Shown here piece by piece: positions 31,132 through 39,281 of a stretch of DNA of 64,000 nucleotides. The DNA is from Prorocentrum cordatum (taxonomy: Eukaryota > Sar > Dinophyceae > Prorocentrales > Prorocentraceae). The notes beneath the pieces are model-generated. The model saw only the letters and a program-made list of their open reading frames with translations, searched no databases and was not told the DNA's origin. The translations under genes were made by a program, and so were the position numbers. Where the stretch lies: the NCBI GenBank assembly GCA_963575745.1, contig CAUYUJ010005050.1, positions 1 to 64,000 on the forward strand, in the 5' to 3' direction. Numbering within the stretch: the stretch's first letter is position 1; the number at the start of each line of letters is the position of its first letter.

Positions 31132-32214
31132 CTACCCTTTCCGCTGCCTCTTGGCCAACTGGCAGGAGTGCACCGACATGAGCACCTCTTGGTACCGCTT
31201 GAACAAGTGCGGGTTCTCCTCCTGGTCGGGCACTGGCTCCTGCCCGTTGATCCACTTACGTTCAGTCTCGGTGACACCTGGTGGCAACTCCTCAGCCCCC
31301 GCGATGTCTCCCATGGATTCGTCTTCTGGTCCGCCCCCGTCGTCAGCCTGACCAGGCTGCTTAGCAGCACCAGTATCAGCAGCCTCAGCCTTTGCTGCCC
31401 CTTCCTTAGCCTTGGCCTCCAGGAGGGACTCGAGCGTGGCGAAATTGAGGCCGAGGGACTGGATGTCACTGCCGACGGACTTGGCGATGCACTCCAACTG
31501 CACTCGGATGACGTCGAGGTTCGAGGCTGGGGCCGCTGGGCCCGCCACCGCAATCTTCCCCTGGAGCTCCAGGATCGTGGTCGCCAGCTCCTCCTTGCGC
31601 TTCGCAGCCTCATCCCTCTCCTTCTTGACCTCGAGCAGCATCTGGTTGGCCTTCCTCTCGGTCTCGGCCAAGCGCTCAAGCTGCTTGTCGATCTGCCCCA
31701 GCTGGACCTGTGCCTCTCGCAGCTGTCCAGACAACGGCTTCGCCTGCGTGCGCTCCGCCTTGGCGTCCTGGATCTGCCTGTCGATGTCGGCCACCGCCTG
31801 GTCGAGGTGAGGCGCGTCACCCCCCCAGTCCTTGGCGCACTGGACCAGGACCTTCCTGCGTTCCTCCAGCTTTTGCAAAGCCGTAGGCGCCTTGGCCTCC
31901 GCGGCCGCACGCCAAGGCCTGGCCGCCACCGGTGGGAAGGAGGTGCGGAACCACTGCCCCACCTCAGGCGTGGTAGTGACCTTGCCCTTGCCTTTGTACC
32001 CAGGGCGACCCGCGCCACAGGCACGGCAGGACGTACGCGTACTCCAGTTCGCACCTGTACCGCATGTCCCGCACGTCCATGAGTCACTCGGGCCCGCCCC
32101 CACCCAGGACGAGCCACCGCCTTTGCCTCCGACAGTCCACACCAGAGACGGCTTCTGCTTTTTGTTGCGCCGACCGCCGCCCTTGACCTCCCAGTCGTTC
32201 TCGCCGCCCGCCAT
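31132..32214 (-). CDS. LINE B ORF1: RanBP2-type zinc finger and coiled-coil protein
   Basis: 360 residues from the ATG at 32214, the first ATG in this frame after the spliced leader (5' UTR of about 104 nt). Residues 46-66 match the RanBP2-type zinc finger, W-x-C-x2-C-x4-N-x6-C-x2-C ('SWTCGTCGTGANWSTRTSCR' and onward; W46, C48, C51, N56, C63, C66). Such fingers often bind single-stranded RNA. Residues about 111-220 are rich in Glu, Lys, Gln and Leu with heptad-like spacing ('LQKLEERRKVLVQ' to 'ELATTILELQGKI'), predicting a coiled coil. The C-terminus is acidic, then basic ('LAKRQRKG'). LINE ORF1 proteins typically bind the element RNA and oligomerise, which fits this layout although the domain types differ from mammalian L1. 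Confidence 0.82.
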   Translation of the reverse strand: MAGGENDWEVKGGGRRNKKQKPSLVWTVGGKGGGSSWVGAGPSDSWTCGTCGTGANWSTRTSCRACGAGRPGYKGKGKVTTTPEVGQWFRTSFPPVAARPWRAAAEAKAPTALQKLEERRKVLVQCAKDWGGDAPHLDQAVADIDRQIQDAKAERTQAKPLSGQLREAQVQLGQIDKQLERLAETERKANQMLLEVKKERDEAAKRKEELATTILELQGKIAVAGPAAPASNLDVIRVQLECIAKSVGSDIQSLGLNFATLESLLEAKAKEGAAKAEAADTGAAKQPGQADDGGGPEDESMGDIAGAEELPPGVTETERKWINGQEPVPDQEENPHLFKRYQEVLMSVHSCQLAKRQRKG

Positions 32215-32318
32215 CGGTGCGCCCCACGCGCCGACACGAGCCCACAAGGGCACTGGAGGTTGCTGCAGCGGCAGCTCTCGTGAATGCACGGAGGCTGAAA
32301 GCCCCCCGAGCACACCAT

Positions 32319-32340
32319 CTTGAGCCAAAATGGCTACGGC
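32319..32340 (-). other. Dinoflagellate spliced leader embedded in the genome
   Basis: The minus strand reads G then CCGTAGCCATTTTGGCTCAA then G, matching the whole 22-nt DinoSL consensus (D-CCGTAGCC...GGCTCAAG), which is trans-spliced to the 5' end of dinoflagellate nuclear mRNAs. It lies at the extreme 5' end of LINE B. An ATG in the ORF2 frame follows immediately (32318). Confidence 0.95.
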
Positions 32341-32343
32341 AAA

Positions 32344-32358
32344 AGGCCCCAAGAGGCT
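32344..32358. repeat. Target-site duplication, 5' side of LINE B
   Basis: 'AGGCCCCAAGAGGCT', identical to 25009-25023. Confidence 0.72.
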
Positions 32359-32390
32359 CCAAGAGGCCCCCAAGAGGCCCCACGAGGAGC
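32344..32390. repeat. AAGAGGCCCC minisatellite, right part
   Basis: Continuation of the array at 24820-25022 beyond LINE B; only about four units before another repeat begins. Confidence 0.9.
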
Positions 32391-32790
32391 CCGAACGACT
32401 CACACCAGGACGAGGGGCCCGAACGACTCACACCACGAAGAGCCCGAACGACTCACACCACAACGAGGGGCCCGAACGACTCACACCCGGACGAGGCGCC
32501 CGAACGACTCACACCACGAGGAGCCCGAACGACTCACACCACGACGCGGGCCCCGAACGACTCACACCACGAGGAGCCCGAACGAGTCACACCAGGAGGA
32601 GGGGCCCGAACGACTCACACCAGGATGAGGGGCCCGAACAACTCACACCACGAGAAGCCCGAACGACTCACACCAGGACGAAGAGCCCGAACGACTCACA
32701 CCACGAAGAGCCCGAACGACTCACACCAGGAAGAAGGGCCCGAACGACTCACACCAGGACGAGAAACCCCAAACGACTCAAATCACGAGG
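32385..32790. repeat. 25/28-bp minisatellite
   Basis: Units contain 'CCCGAACGACTCACACCA' and are followed by either CGAGGAG or GGACGAGGGG, giving spacings of 25 and 28 bp that often alternate (starts at 32392, 32420, 32445, 32473). About 15 units. Confidence 0.88.
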
Positions 32791-33351
32791 AGCGCATTCT
32801 CTCCCTCCTCCTCCGCCTCGTCCTTCTCCCGCTCCCCCCACAAGGAGGATGTACAAGGAGGCGGGAGGAAGGAGGAACAGGGGAGATATGCGGGGCCAAG
32901 CGGACACACGCCTGACAAACACGACTGTCGGCATGCTTCGCAAGAGTTGCTGCTGTGAGATGGGCTGGTGGGGATACGCGAAGCGTAAAGAATTCCAACG
33001 CAACGGCGCTATTCTTCAGCAGCTGCAAGCAAGTCTCCAGCGAGAGCGCGACTCCAGAACGCAGGAGAAACGATGCCTGAATAAATCGTAAGGAAGTCCC
33101 GAGCGAGAGCACGATTCTTGAATAAAATGCGAGGAAGCCTCGGACGGGAGCGGGGGTCCTGGCTAAATTGTGAGGAAGTCTCAGGCGGGAGCCGTTGTTG
33201 TTGTAACCCGGTTGCCACGGGGCCAGTTTGAGCAGGAAGACTTTCATTGACAAAAACAAGGTGCGAGCCCCAGGGGGGGCACTTCAATTGAAAAAACATC
33301 AATGTGCACCGGTGGGGGGGATCAACAATAATTCGACTTCAAGAATGAGAG
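32791..33351. other. No gene; degenerate ~50-bp repeats
   Basis: From about 33010 to 33200, units resembling 'AAATTGTGAGGAAGTCTCAG' followed by GCGGGAGC occur several times; a related piece lies at 24335-24415. No coding motif. Confidence 0.5.
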
Positions 33352-33411
33352 TTCAACAACAACAACAACAACACCACCAACACCAACAACAACAATAACA
33401 ACAACAACAAT

Positions 33412-33460
<49 letters not shown>

Positions 33461-33473
33461 ACAACAGCAGCAA

Positions 33474-33520
<47 letters not shown>

Positions 33521-33645
33521 ACAACAACAACACCACCAACAACAACAACAACAACACCAACACCAACACCAACACCAACAACAACAACAACAGCAACAAC
33601 AACGACAACAACAACAATAACAATAACAATAACAACAACACAACC
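33352..33645. repeat. (AAC)n array
   Basis: AAC/CAA repeat with ACC, AGC and AAT variants, including a CAACAG block at about 33465-33515. Confidence 0.97.
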
Positions 33646-33759
33646 GGTTGACATCCTCTGTGAAAAAAAACAATGCGCGGAGAGGGCGGGACATCTTCCG
33701 GGCAGAGTCAGGGGAGAAGGGAGGGTAGTACTCATACTGTTAAACAGCTCAAGAGTGGT

Positions 33760-33935
33760 AGAGAAGGGGGGAGGGAGGGAAGCGGGGGAGGAGAGGGGGA
33801 GGGGAGGTGCGAGCGGGATCGGGGCGCGTGGAGGGGGAGAGGGGGAGAGATGGAAGAGAGGGGGGAAGGAGGGGTGAAAGGGAAAGAGAGAAGGGGAGGC
33901 ACGCAGGGAGGGGGGAGGGGCAGGCGGAGGCGACG
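33760..33935. repeat. Purine-rich GGGGA/GAGAGG tract
   Basis: Irregular G/A-rich sequence, strongly strand-asymmetric. Confidence 0.75.
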
Positions 33936-34075
33936 AGGAAGCAGCCCCCATGCTGGCCCTCCTGCGTGGTGGCGTCCGCCGACGCCGCGGCCACGACGAG
34001 GGGCGTGCTCAGAGGCGAGGCGTAGCCCGCCTCCGCTCGGGGCAGGCAGCAGGCAGATGCCACTGTCTCTCCTGG

Positions 34076-34330
34076 TCCTCGTCCTCCTCCTCCTCCTCCT
34101 CCGCTTCCTCCTCCTCCTCCTCCTCCTGCTCCTCCTCCTCCTCCTCCCCTCCTCTTGGTTCTCCTCCTCCTCCTCCTGTTCCTCCTCCTCCTCCTTCTCC
34201 TCCTCCGTCTCTTCCTCCTCCTCCTCCTCCTCCTCCTCCTCCTCCTCCTCCCCTCCTCTTCTTCTTGTTCTTCTTCCTCCTCCTCCTCCTCCGCCTCGTC
34301 GTCCTCGTCCTCCTCCTCCTCCTTGACCTT
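34076..34330. repeat. (CCT)n array, 0.25 kb
   Basis: CCT with CTT, GTT and CGC variants, ending in 'CCTTGACCTTGCAGGC'. Confidence 0.95.
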
Positions 34331-34454
34331 GCAGGCAATTCACTCCTGTCACACCCCGAGGCTGGTCGAGAGGGAGGGATGGGCGATTGCCTGAGACGTC
34401 CTCACCATGTATGTGCCTGAAGCTTAAAGGGTAGCAGCGGCGTGACATATGGAT

Positions 34455-35040
34455 GGCGGGTGATTTTCAATATGTGGCTCTCGCCTTAGCGCCGCGCACA
34501 TTCTTTTCACAAAAGCGGATGCCTGGATTTCACGGAGTGAGGGCGGGTGGTTTTCAACATGCGGCTCCAGCCTTTGCGCCGCGCATATTCTTTTCAAGAA
34601 ATTGCAAGAATGTCACGGCTTCAGGGCGGGTGGCTTTCAAAATAAGGTTCTCGCGTTCGCCCCGCGCACATCAGTCTTAGAACACTGCAAGAGCTTCACG
34701 AATTGAGGGCGGGTGGTTTTCAAAATGTGGCTCTCGCCTTAGCGTCGCGCACACTCGTCGAACAACATGTAGGAGCTTCACGGATTGAGGGCGAGTGGTT
34801 TTCAAAATGTGGTTCTCGCCTCAGCGCGGCGCACGTTCGTTTTAAACATGTGCCAGAGTTTCACGGATTGAGGGCGGGTGCTCTTCAAAATGTGGCTATC
34901 GCCTCAGAGCCGCGCACATTTGTTTTAAACAAACTGCGAGAGCTTCATGGATTGAGGGTGGCTCATTTTCCAAAAGTGTCTCTCGCCTTAGCGCCGCGCA
35001 CATTCGTTTTACACATTCGCCAGAGTTTCACGGATTCCCG
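34455..35040. repeat. ~84-bp satellite, about seven units
   Basis: Each unit has 'GAGGGCGGGTGGTTTTCAAA' then 'ATGTGGCTCTCGCCTTAGCG' then 'CCGCGCACATTCGTTTTA' and 'GAGCTTCACGGATT'. Starts are near 34455, 34540, 34626, 34706, 34790, 34873 and 34957. Confidence 0.85.
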
Positions 35041-35245
35041 TGGTTAGCCTGATTACCAGAAGCTGTGTTTTGGAACGATCCGGGATTTTCAAGGCGCAAC
35101 AGTTTCGCTGATTCGCGGTGTTGAACTCCCAGTAATGGCGTTCTGGCACGATTCAAGATCGCCAACACGTACCAGTCAGTCTAACTCGTGGCGTTGAAGT
35201 CCTCATAATGGCGTTGTGGCACGATTCAAGATATTCGAACGGTTG
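35041..35245. repeat. ~78-bp satellite, two to three units
   Basis: 'TAATGGCGTTCTGGCACGAT' followed by TCAAGAT recurs as 'TAATGGCGTTGTGGCACGAT'. A more divergent unit precedes it. Directly adjoins the 84-bp satellite. Confidence 0.7.
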
Positions 35246-35357
35246 TCCTCCTACGGGGCTATCCCTGTGGGAATGAACTCTTGTAGGGGCCAATGAAGAG
35301 GGAGCTTAGAGGGAGGGTGTATTCTAACATTGTTGATGAGTATTGAATGTGCACTGG

Positions 35358-35456
35358 TCCTTCTCCTCCTCCTCCTCCTCCTCATCTCTGTCCTCCACCT
35401 CCTCCTTCTCCTCCTCCTCCTCCTTCTCCTCCTTCTCCTCCTCCTCCTCCTCCTCC

Positions 35457-35514
<58 letters not shown>

Positions 35515-35515
35515 C
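35358..35515. repeat. (CCT)n passing into (CAT)n
   Basis: CCT/CTT to about 35456, then a pure CAT run from about 35457 to 35511. The change is a single-base switch of the repeat unit. Confidence 0.96.
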
Positions 35516-35780
35516 CCCGCGTGGTGACATCGTAGCTCCCAACGGCCTCACCGCGCGGCCCGCCACCGTGAGGCCCTGGGGGCCCCCATCGCCGTGGACG
35601 TCCGCGAAGAACGACCCCGAGCCCCAAAAGCGGGCGGTGGCCCCGAGTCCCCAGCCTCGCCATCGCTCGGGCGCCCGTTCCCCGTGCATGCCTCGACCTC
35701 GTGCGCGCACTCTCCGCGGGAGGGTCCGAGATGCTCCTCGAGGGTCGTCGCCGACAGCAAAGGCACGCGTCCGAGCGATG
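35516..35780. other. GC-rich sequence, no gene
   Basis: Open on both strands without motif. Confidence 0.4.
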
Positions 35781-35849
35781 CTCCTCCTCCTCCTCCTCCT
35801 CCTCCTCCTCCTCCTCCTCCTCCTCCTCCTCCTCCTCCTCCTCCTCCTC
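35781..35849. repeat. (CCT)n microsatellite ending in CAG
   Basis: Perfect CCT run followed by CAGGCACC. Confidence 0.96.
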
Positions 35850-36077
35850 AGGCACCGACTCACCACACCGCTCAGGGCCCCCCACCAGTGTGGTCACCGC
35901 ACGTGGGCGCCCGAGCTGTCCGGGGCAGCTCGGGCCCAGGGTAACTCGGGTCTGGATCCCCGAGAAACGAACCCGGCTCAGCCCTGACCCGAGTCACCCC
36001 TGATGACTTGGGGCCCTGGACGCCAGGATCGTCCGAGGCAACTCGGGCCTGGGGCAACTCGGGCTTGATAGCCTTAA

Positions 36078-36224
36078 GTCGGGCGTGTCCCCCTACAGGG
36101 GTATTTTCGGCGAAAACCCAAAAAATGCTCACAAATTGTCAAAAATAGTTGAAAATTAAAAAATAGTCCCCAAACTATGTTTGATTATTTTTGAATATTC
36201 CCCCTGCAGAGGGACAGGCCCGAC
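36078..36224. mobile_element. MITE-like element with terminal inverted repeats
   Basis: The left end 'GTCGGGCGTGTCCCCCTACA' then GGGGTATTTTC, and the right end GAATATTCCCC then 'CTGCAGAGGGACAGGCCCGA' then C, are near reverse complements. The 147-bp element has an AT-rich core with 'AAATAGTCCCCAAACTATG'. Related ends occur at 36391, 38301, 40911 and 41045. No coding capacity and no convincing target-site duplication. Confidence 0.6.
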
Positions 36225-36390
36225 TTGAACTTAGCCCTGACCCGAGCTGCCCCCGATGACTCGGGGCTCTGCCGACACACCGCCGGGGGGGCACCCGCGG
36301 GCAGGGCGACGGAGGCAGGAGCGGTCGGAGCGAGGGTCGCGGCAGCGAGCCGCCGTCGGGCGTGCACTAGGGGGGGGCGATAGATTTAAG

Positions 36391-38329
36391 GGGGGCCTGT
36401 CTCTCTACAGGGGGAATATCCCAAAATAGTCCAAAAATAGTCTGGGGACTATTTCCCAACCCTCCTGCGTTGGGTTCTAGTTTTGAATACAGCACTGCTC
36501 GCGCGTCTCCTTCCTCACTTCCTTCCTTCCTTCCTTCCCGCCCCCCCCCCGTCCCTCTCTTCCCCCCTGCCTTCGCTCGTCGCTGCGTGCCAGCTGGGGG
36601 GCTGCGATTTGTGAAACTATCGCCACTTTCGGACCTGCTGGGGGGCCCAGCACAGTGGGTACCCACCGCGGAATAAAATGGTGCGTCGCCATCCCTGGGG
36701 GGCTGCGATCTGTGAAACTGTCGCCACTTTCGAACCTGCTGGGGGGCCCAACGCAGTGGGTACCCACCGCACAGTCAAATGGGACCTCGACACCCCTGGG
36801 GGGCTGCGATCTGTGAAACTGTCGCCATTTTCGAGGCCTGCTGGGGGGCCCAGCACAGTGTGCACTCGCGGCGGATTCAAATGGAACCTCGCCATCCCTG
36901 GGGGGGTGCGATCTGTGAAACTCTCGCCACTTTCGAGGCCTGCTGGGGGGCCCAGCACAGTGTGCACTCGCGGCGGATTCAAATGGGACCTCGCCATCCC
37001 TGGGGGCTGCGATCTGTGATGCTGTCGCCACTTTCGAGGGCTGCTGGGGGGCCCAGCACGGTGTGCACTCGCGGCGGATTCAAATGGGACCTCGCCATCC
37101 CTGGGGGGCTGCGATCTGTGAAACTCTCGCCACGTTCGAGGGCTCCTGGGGGGCCCAGCACACTGTGCACCCGCGGCGGATTCAAATGAGACCTCGCCAC
37201 CCCTGGGGGGCTGCGATCTGTGAAACTCTCGCCACTTTCGAGGCCTGCTGGGGGGGGCCCAGCACCAGTGTGCACTCGCGGCGGATTCAAATGGGACCTC
37301 GCCATCCCTGGGGGACTGCGATCTGTGAAACTGTCGCCACTTTCGAGGGCTGCTGGGGGGCCCAGCACAGTGTGCACTCGCGGCGGATTCAAATGGGACC
37401 TCGCCATCCCTGGGGGGGTGCGATCTGTGAAACAGTCGCCACTTTCGAGGGCTCCTGGGGGGCCCAGCACAGTGTGCACTCGCGGCGGGTTCAACTGGGA
37501 CCTCGCCATCCTTGGGGGGCTGCGATCTGTGAAACTGTCGCCACTTTCGAGGGCTGCTGGGGAGCCCAGCACAGTGTGCACTCGCGGCGGATTCAATAGG
37601 GACCTCGCCATCCATGGGGGGCTGCGATCTGCGAAACAATTGCCACTTTCGAGGGCTCCTGGGGGGCCCAGCACACTGTGCACCCGCGGCGGGTTCAAAT
37701 GGGACCTCGCCATCCCTGGGGGGCTGCGATCTGTGAAACTCTCGCCACTTTCGAGGCCTGCTGGGGGGCCCAGCACAGTGCGCACCCGCGGCGGATTCAA
37801 ATGGGACCTCGCCATCCCTGGGGGGCTGCGATCTGTGAAACTGTCGCCACTTTCGAGGGCTGCTGGGGGGCCCAGCACAGTGGGCACCCACGGCGGATTC
37901 AAATGGGACCTCGCCATCCCTGGGGGGGCTGCGATCTGTGAAACTGTCGCCCCTTTCTGGGGGGCTGCGATCTGTGAAACTGTCGCCACTTTCGAGGCCT
38001 GCTGGGGGGCCCAGCACAGTGGGTTTCCCGCACGTTTTTCTCCTGCTCTTCGTTCCCGACTCCCCATGTCCTCTTCGAGCCTGTAGTTGTCGCCCCTCGT
38101 TCTTGCGCATCATTCCATTGGCGCGTGTCCCAAGTAGCTTTCATATCAAACAACGGATCCTGCAATTCGATTGTCCGTGCAAGTTCCGGCCAACTCCTCG
38201 TTTCCCATGATACAAATTTGTTGGGTACGTCACAGGGTAATTTGTCAGTATTTAAACATATGTTTTAAATACTTCTTTGATATTTATGATTTTTCGTCCA
38301 GAATCCCCCTGTAGGGGGACAGGCCCGAC
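36391..38329. mobile_element. Putative large copy of the same MITE-like family enclosing a satellite
   Basis: The left end 'GGGGGCCTGTCTCTCTACAG' then GGGGAATATC (36391-36420) and the right end GAATCCCCCTGTAGGGGGAC then AGGCCCGAC (38301-38329) are reverse complements of each other and match the short elements at 36078-36224 and 40905-41083. Between them lie the family's 'AAATAGTCTGGGGACTATTT' core (about 36430) and about 1.4 kb of a 102-bp satellite. This could be one element with an expanded interior, or two broken elements that flank the satellite by chance. Confidence 0.42.
36590..38025. repeat. 102-bp satellite, about 14 units
   Basis: Each unit contains 'GGGGGGCTGCGATCTGTGAA' then ACTGTCGCCACTTTCGAG, 'GGCTGCTGGGGGGCCCAGCA' then CAGTGTGCACTCGCGGCGGATTC and AAATGGGACCTCGCCATCCC (written here in pieces). 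Measured spacings are 101, 102, 101 and 102 bp. Because 102 is divisible by three, several frames stay open on both strands, producing apparent proteins of 362 and 498 residues that I consider non-genic. Confidence 0.93.
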
Positions 38330-38483
38330 CCAACGATGGATGGGGGGCAAGGAAAGGTGCACCCTTCGCGCACCGTTCGCCTCCCTTCGGGGCCCCAGGG
38401 GGCTCGCTGAGGGCCCTTTTGGGGCCCCCGTTCGTGCAACCCTCGACGCCCACCCCCCCATTTGTCGCCCCCCCAATTTAGGA

Positions 38484-38653
38484 GACCGATTTCTGACCAC
38501 ACCCACTTCCCGAGGTGCCTTGCGAAAAGCGGTTTCCAGAGGTGGAGGTGGGCAGTTTCCCCGCCCCAGGGGAAGGAAAAACTACCCACTTCCACCCCCG
38601 AGGGCCTATCGTAGAATCGAGGATCCAGAGGTGGGTGTGGTCAGAAACCGGTC
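38484..38653. repeat. Compound hairpin repeat
   Basis: The outer arms 38484-38506 and 38631-38653 are 23-bp inverted repeats with one mismatch ('GACCGATTTCTGACCACACC' then CAC, against GTGGGTGTGGTCAGAAACCG then GTC). Inner arms around 'GAGGTGGAGGTGGGCAGTTT' and 'AAAAACTACCCACTTCCACC' pair as well. No coding capacity; MITE-like in form. Confidence 0.68.
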
Positions 38654-38747
38654 TTCGACAATTACCGAACGCCCGACGCTCGGCGGGTGCGGCAGCGCCG
38701 GCGGCGGCGGCAGGAGCGGGCGGAGGAGCGGGATCACGAGGAGCAGC

Positions 38748-38823
38748 CCTCCTCCTCCTCCTCCTCCTCCTCCTCCTCCTCCTCCTCCTCCTCCTCCTCC
38801 TCCTCCTCCTCCTCCTCCTCCTC
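38748..38823. repeat. (CCT)n microsatellite ending in CAG
   Basis: Perfect CCT run of about 24 units followed directly by the next coding-like segment. Confidence 0.97.
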
Positions 38824-39281
38824 AGTATCGACTGGTTCGGGACATTTTGGAATTCGGAGCCTACATAGGAGTCCTGGGCCGTGACACTATCGACACTGAG
38901 CAGGGCTCGAGTCCGACGGACTCGAACCCCCCCGACCCCCCCTTGGACCTCCTGGACCTTCCTGGGAACCTGGGGGCGGTCGTGGGCGAGGAGGGCGGGG
39001 CCCTGGTGGCCCCTGAGTTCCCTGCCCCGCCCCTGGAGGCCGACCTCCCGTCTCGGGCCGCTCTGGACTGGGGGTGCACCAGGGTCGACAGAGCCCAGAG
39101 AGCGGGGCACAAAATGGTGACCCGCAGCACGTACGTCTTTTGCCGCAGGTGTGCCAGGTACGCCCGTGACCGGTGGACGGGCCTATTCTCTCCATGTCGC
39201 CCTGGGGCCCAAAGGGTGATCGGGGGTAGGCTGACGCGGTTGTGGAGTGGACTACACCCCTCCACCAACCAGCCCCTATAG
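38823..39281 (+). CDS. Isolated LINE-type C-terminal zinc domain (partial)
   Basis: A plus-strand frame of about 150 residues after the CCT run, ending at a TAG at 39279-39281. The first part is Asp/Pro/Leu-rich ('PPDPPLDLLDLPGNLG'). The end reads 'GHKMVTRSTYVFCRRCARYA' then RDRW, a third Cys ('FSPCRPG'), and 'LTRLWSGLHPSTNQPL'. This is the same pattern as the C-terminus of LINE B ORF2 ('HVVEVVGPYVVCRVCGAHSA', 'ACPG', 'RILRGCHPQTGRPLP'). The CxxC is at 39141-39152. It is therefore probably the last exon or the 3' remnant of a retroelement ORF. The frame is also open upstream through the CCT array to 38277. The start is unknown. It is the only coding remnant I recognise on the plus strand. Confidence 0.6.
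   Translation, partial: QYRLVRDILEFGAYIGVLGRDTIDTEQGSSPTDSNPPDPPLDLLDLPGNLGAVVGEEGGALVAPEFPAPPLEADLPSRAALDWGCTRVDRAQRAGHKMVTRSTYVFCRRCARYARDRWTGLFSPCRPGAQRVIGGRLTRLWSGLHPSTNQPL

Larger units (their letters stand above)
25023..32343 (-). mobile_element. LINE B: full-length spliced-leader-bearing non-LTR retrotransposon
   Basis: A complete 7.3-kb insertion read on the minus strand: full spliced leader at the 5' end (32340-32319), ORF1 (32214-31132), ORF2 (30929-25116), an 84-nt 3' UTR with three hairpins, and an A9 tail (25031-25023). It is flanked by the same 15-bp sequence on both sides and splits an AAGAGGCCCC minisatellite. Both ORFs are intact and catalytic motifs are present, so the insertion looks young. 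Three extra bases (TTT on the minus strand, 32343-32341) precede the leader. The structure means the copied template was a trans-spliced, polyadenylated mRNA. Confidence 0.88.

Noticed and set aside
25116-32318. Single 2400-residue LINE protein
   Set aside because: The first ~460 codons overlap ORF1, which has clear zinc-finger and coiled-coil features in another frame; I annotate two ORFs and record the long open frame as a finding.
32385-32790. CRISPR-like array of regularly spaced repeats
   Set aside because: The spacing is continuous tandem repetition without unique spacers, in a eukaryotic nuclear sequence.
36617-38113. 498-residue and other repeat-protein frames
   Set aside because: The 102-bp satellite is open in several frames on both strands and unit lengths vary by 1 bp; no start context or transcript evidence.
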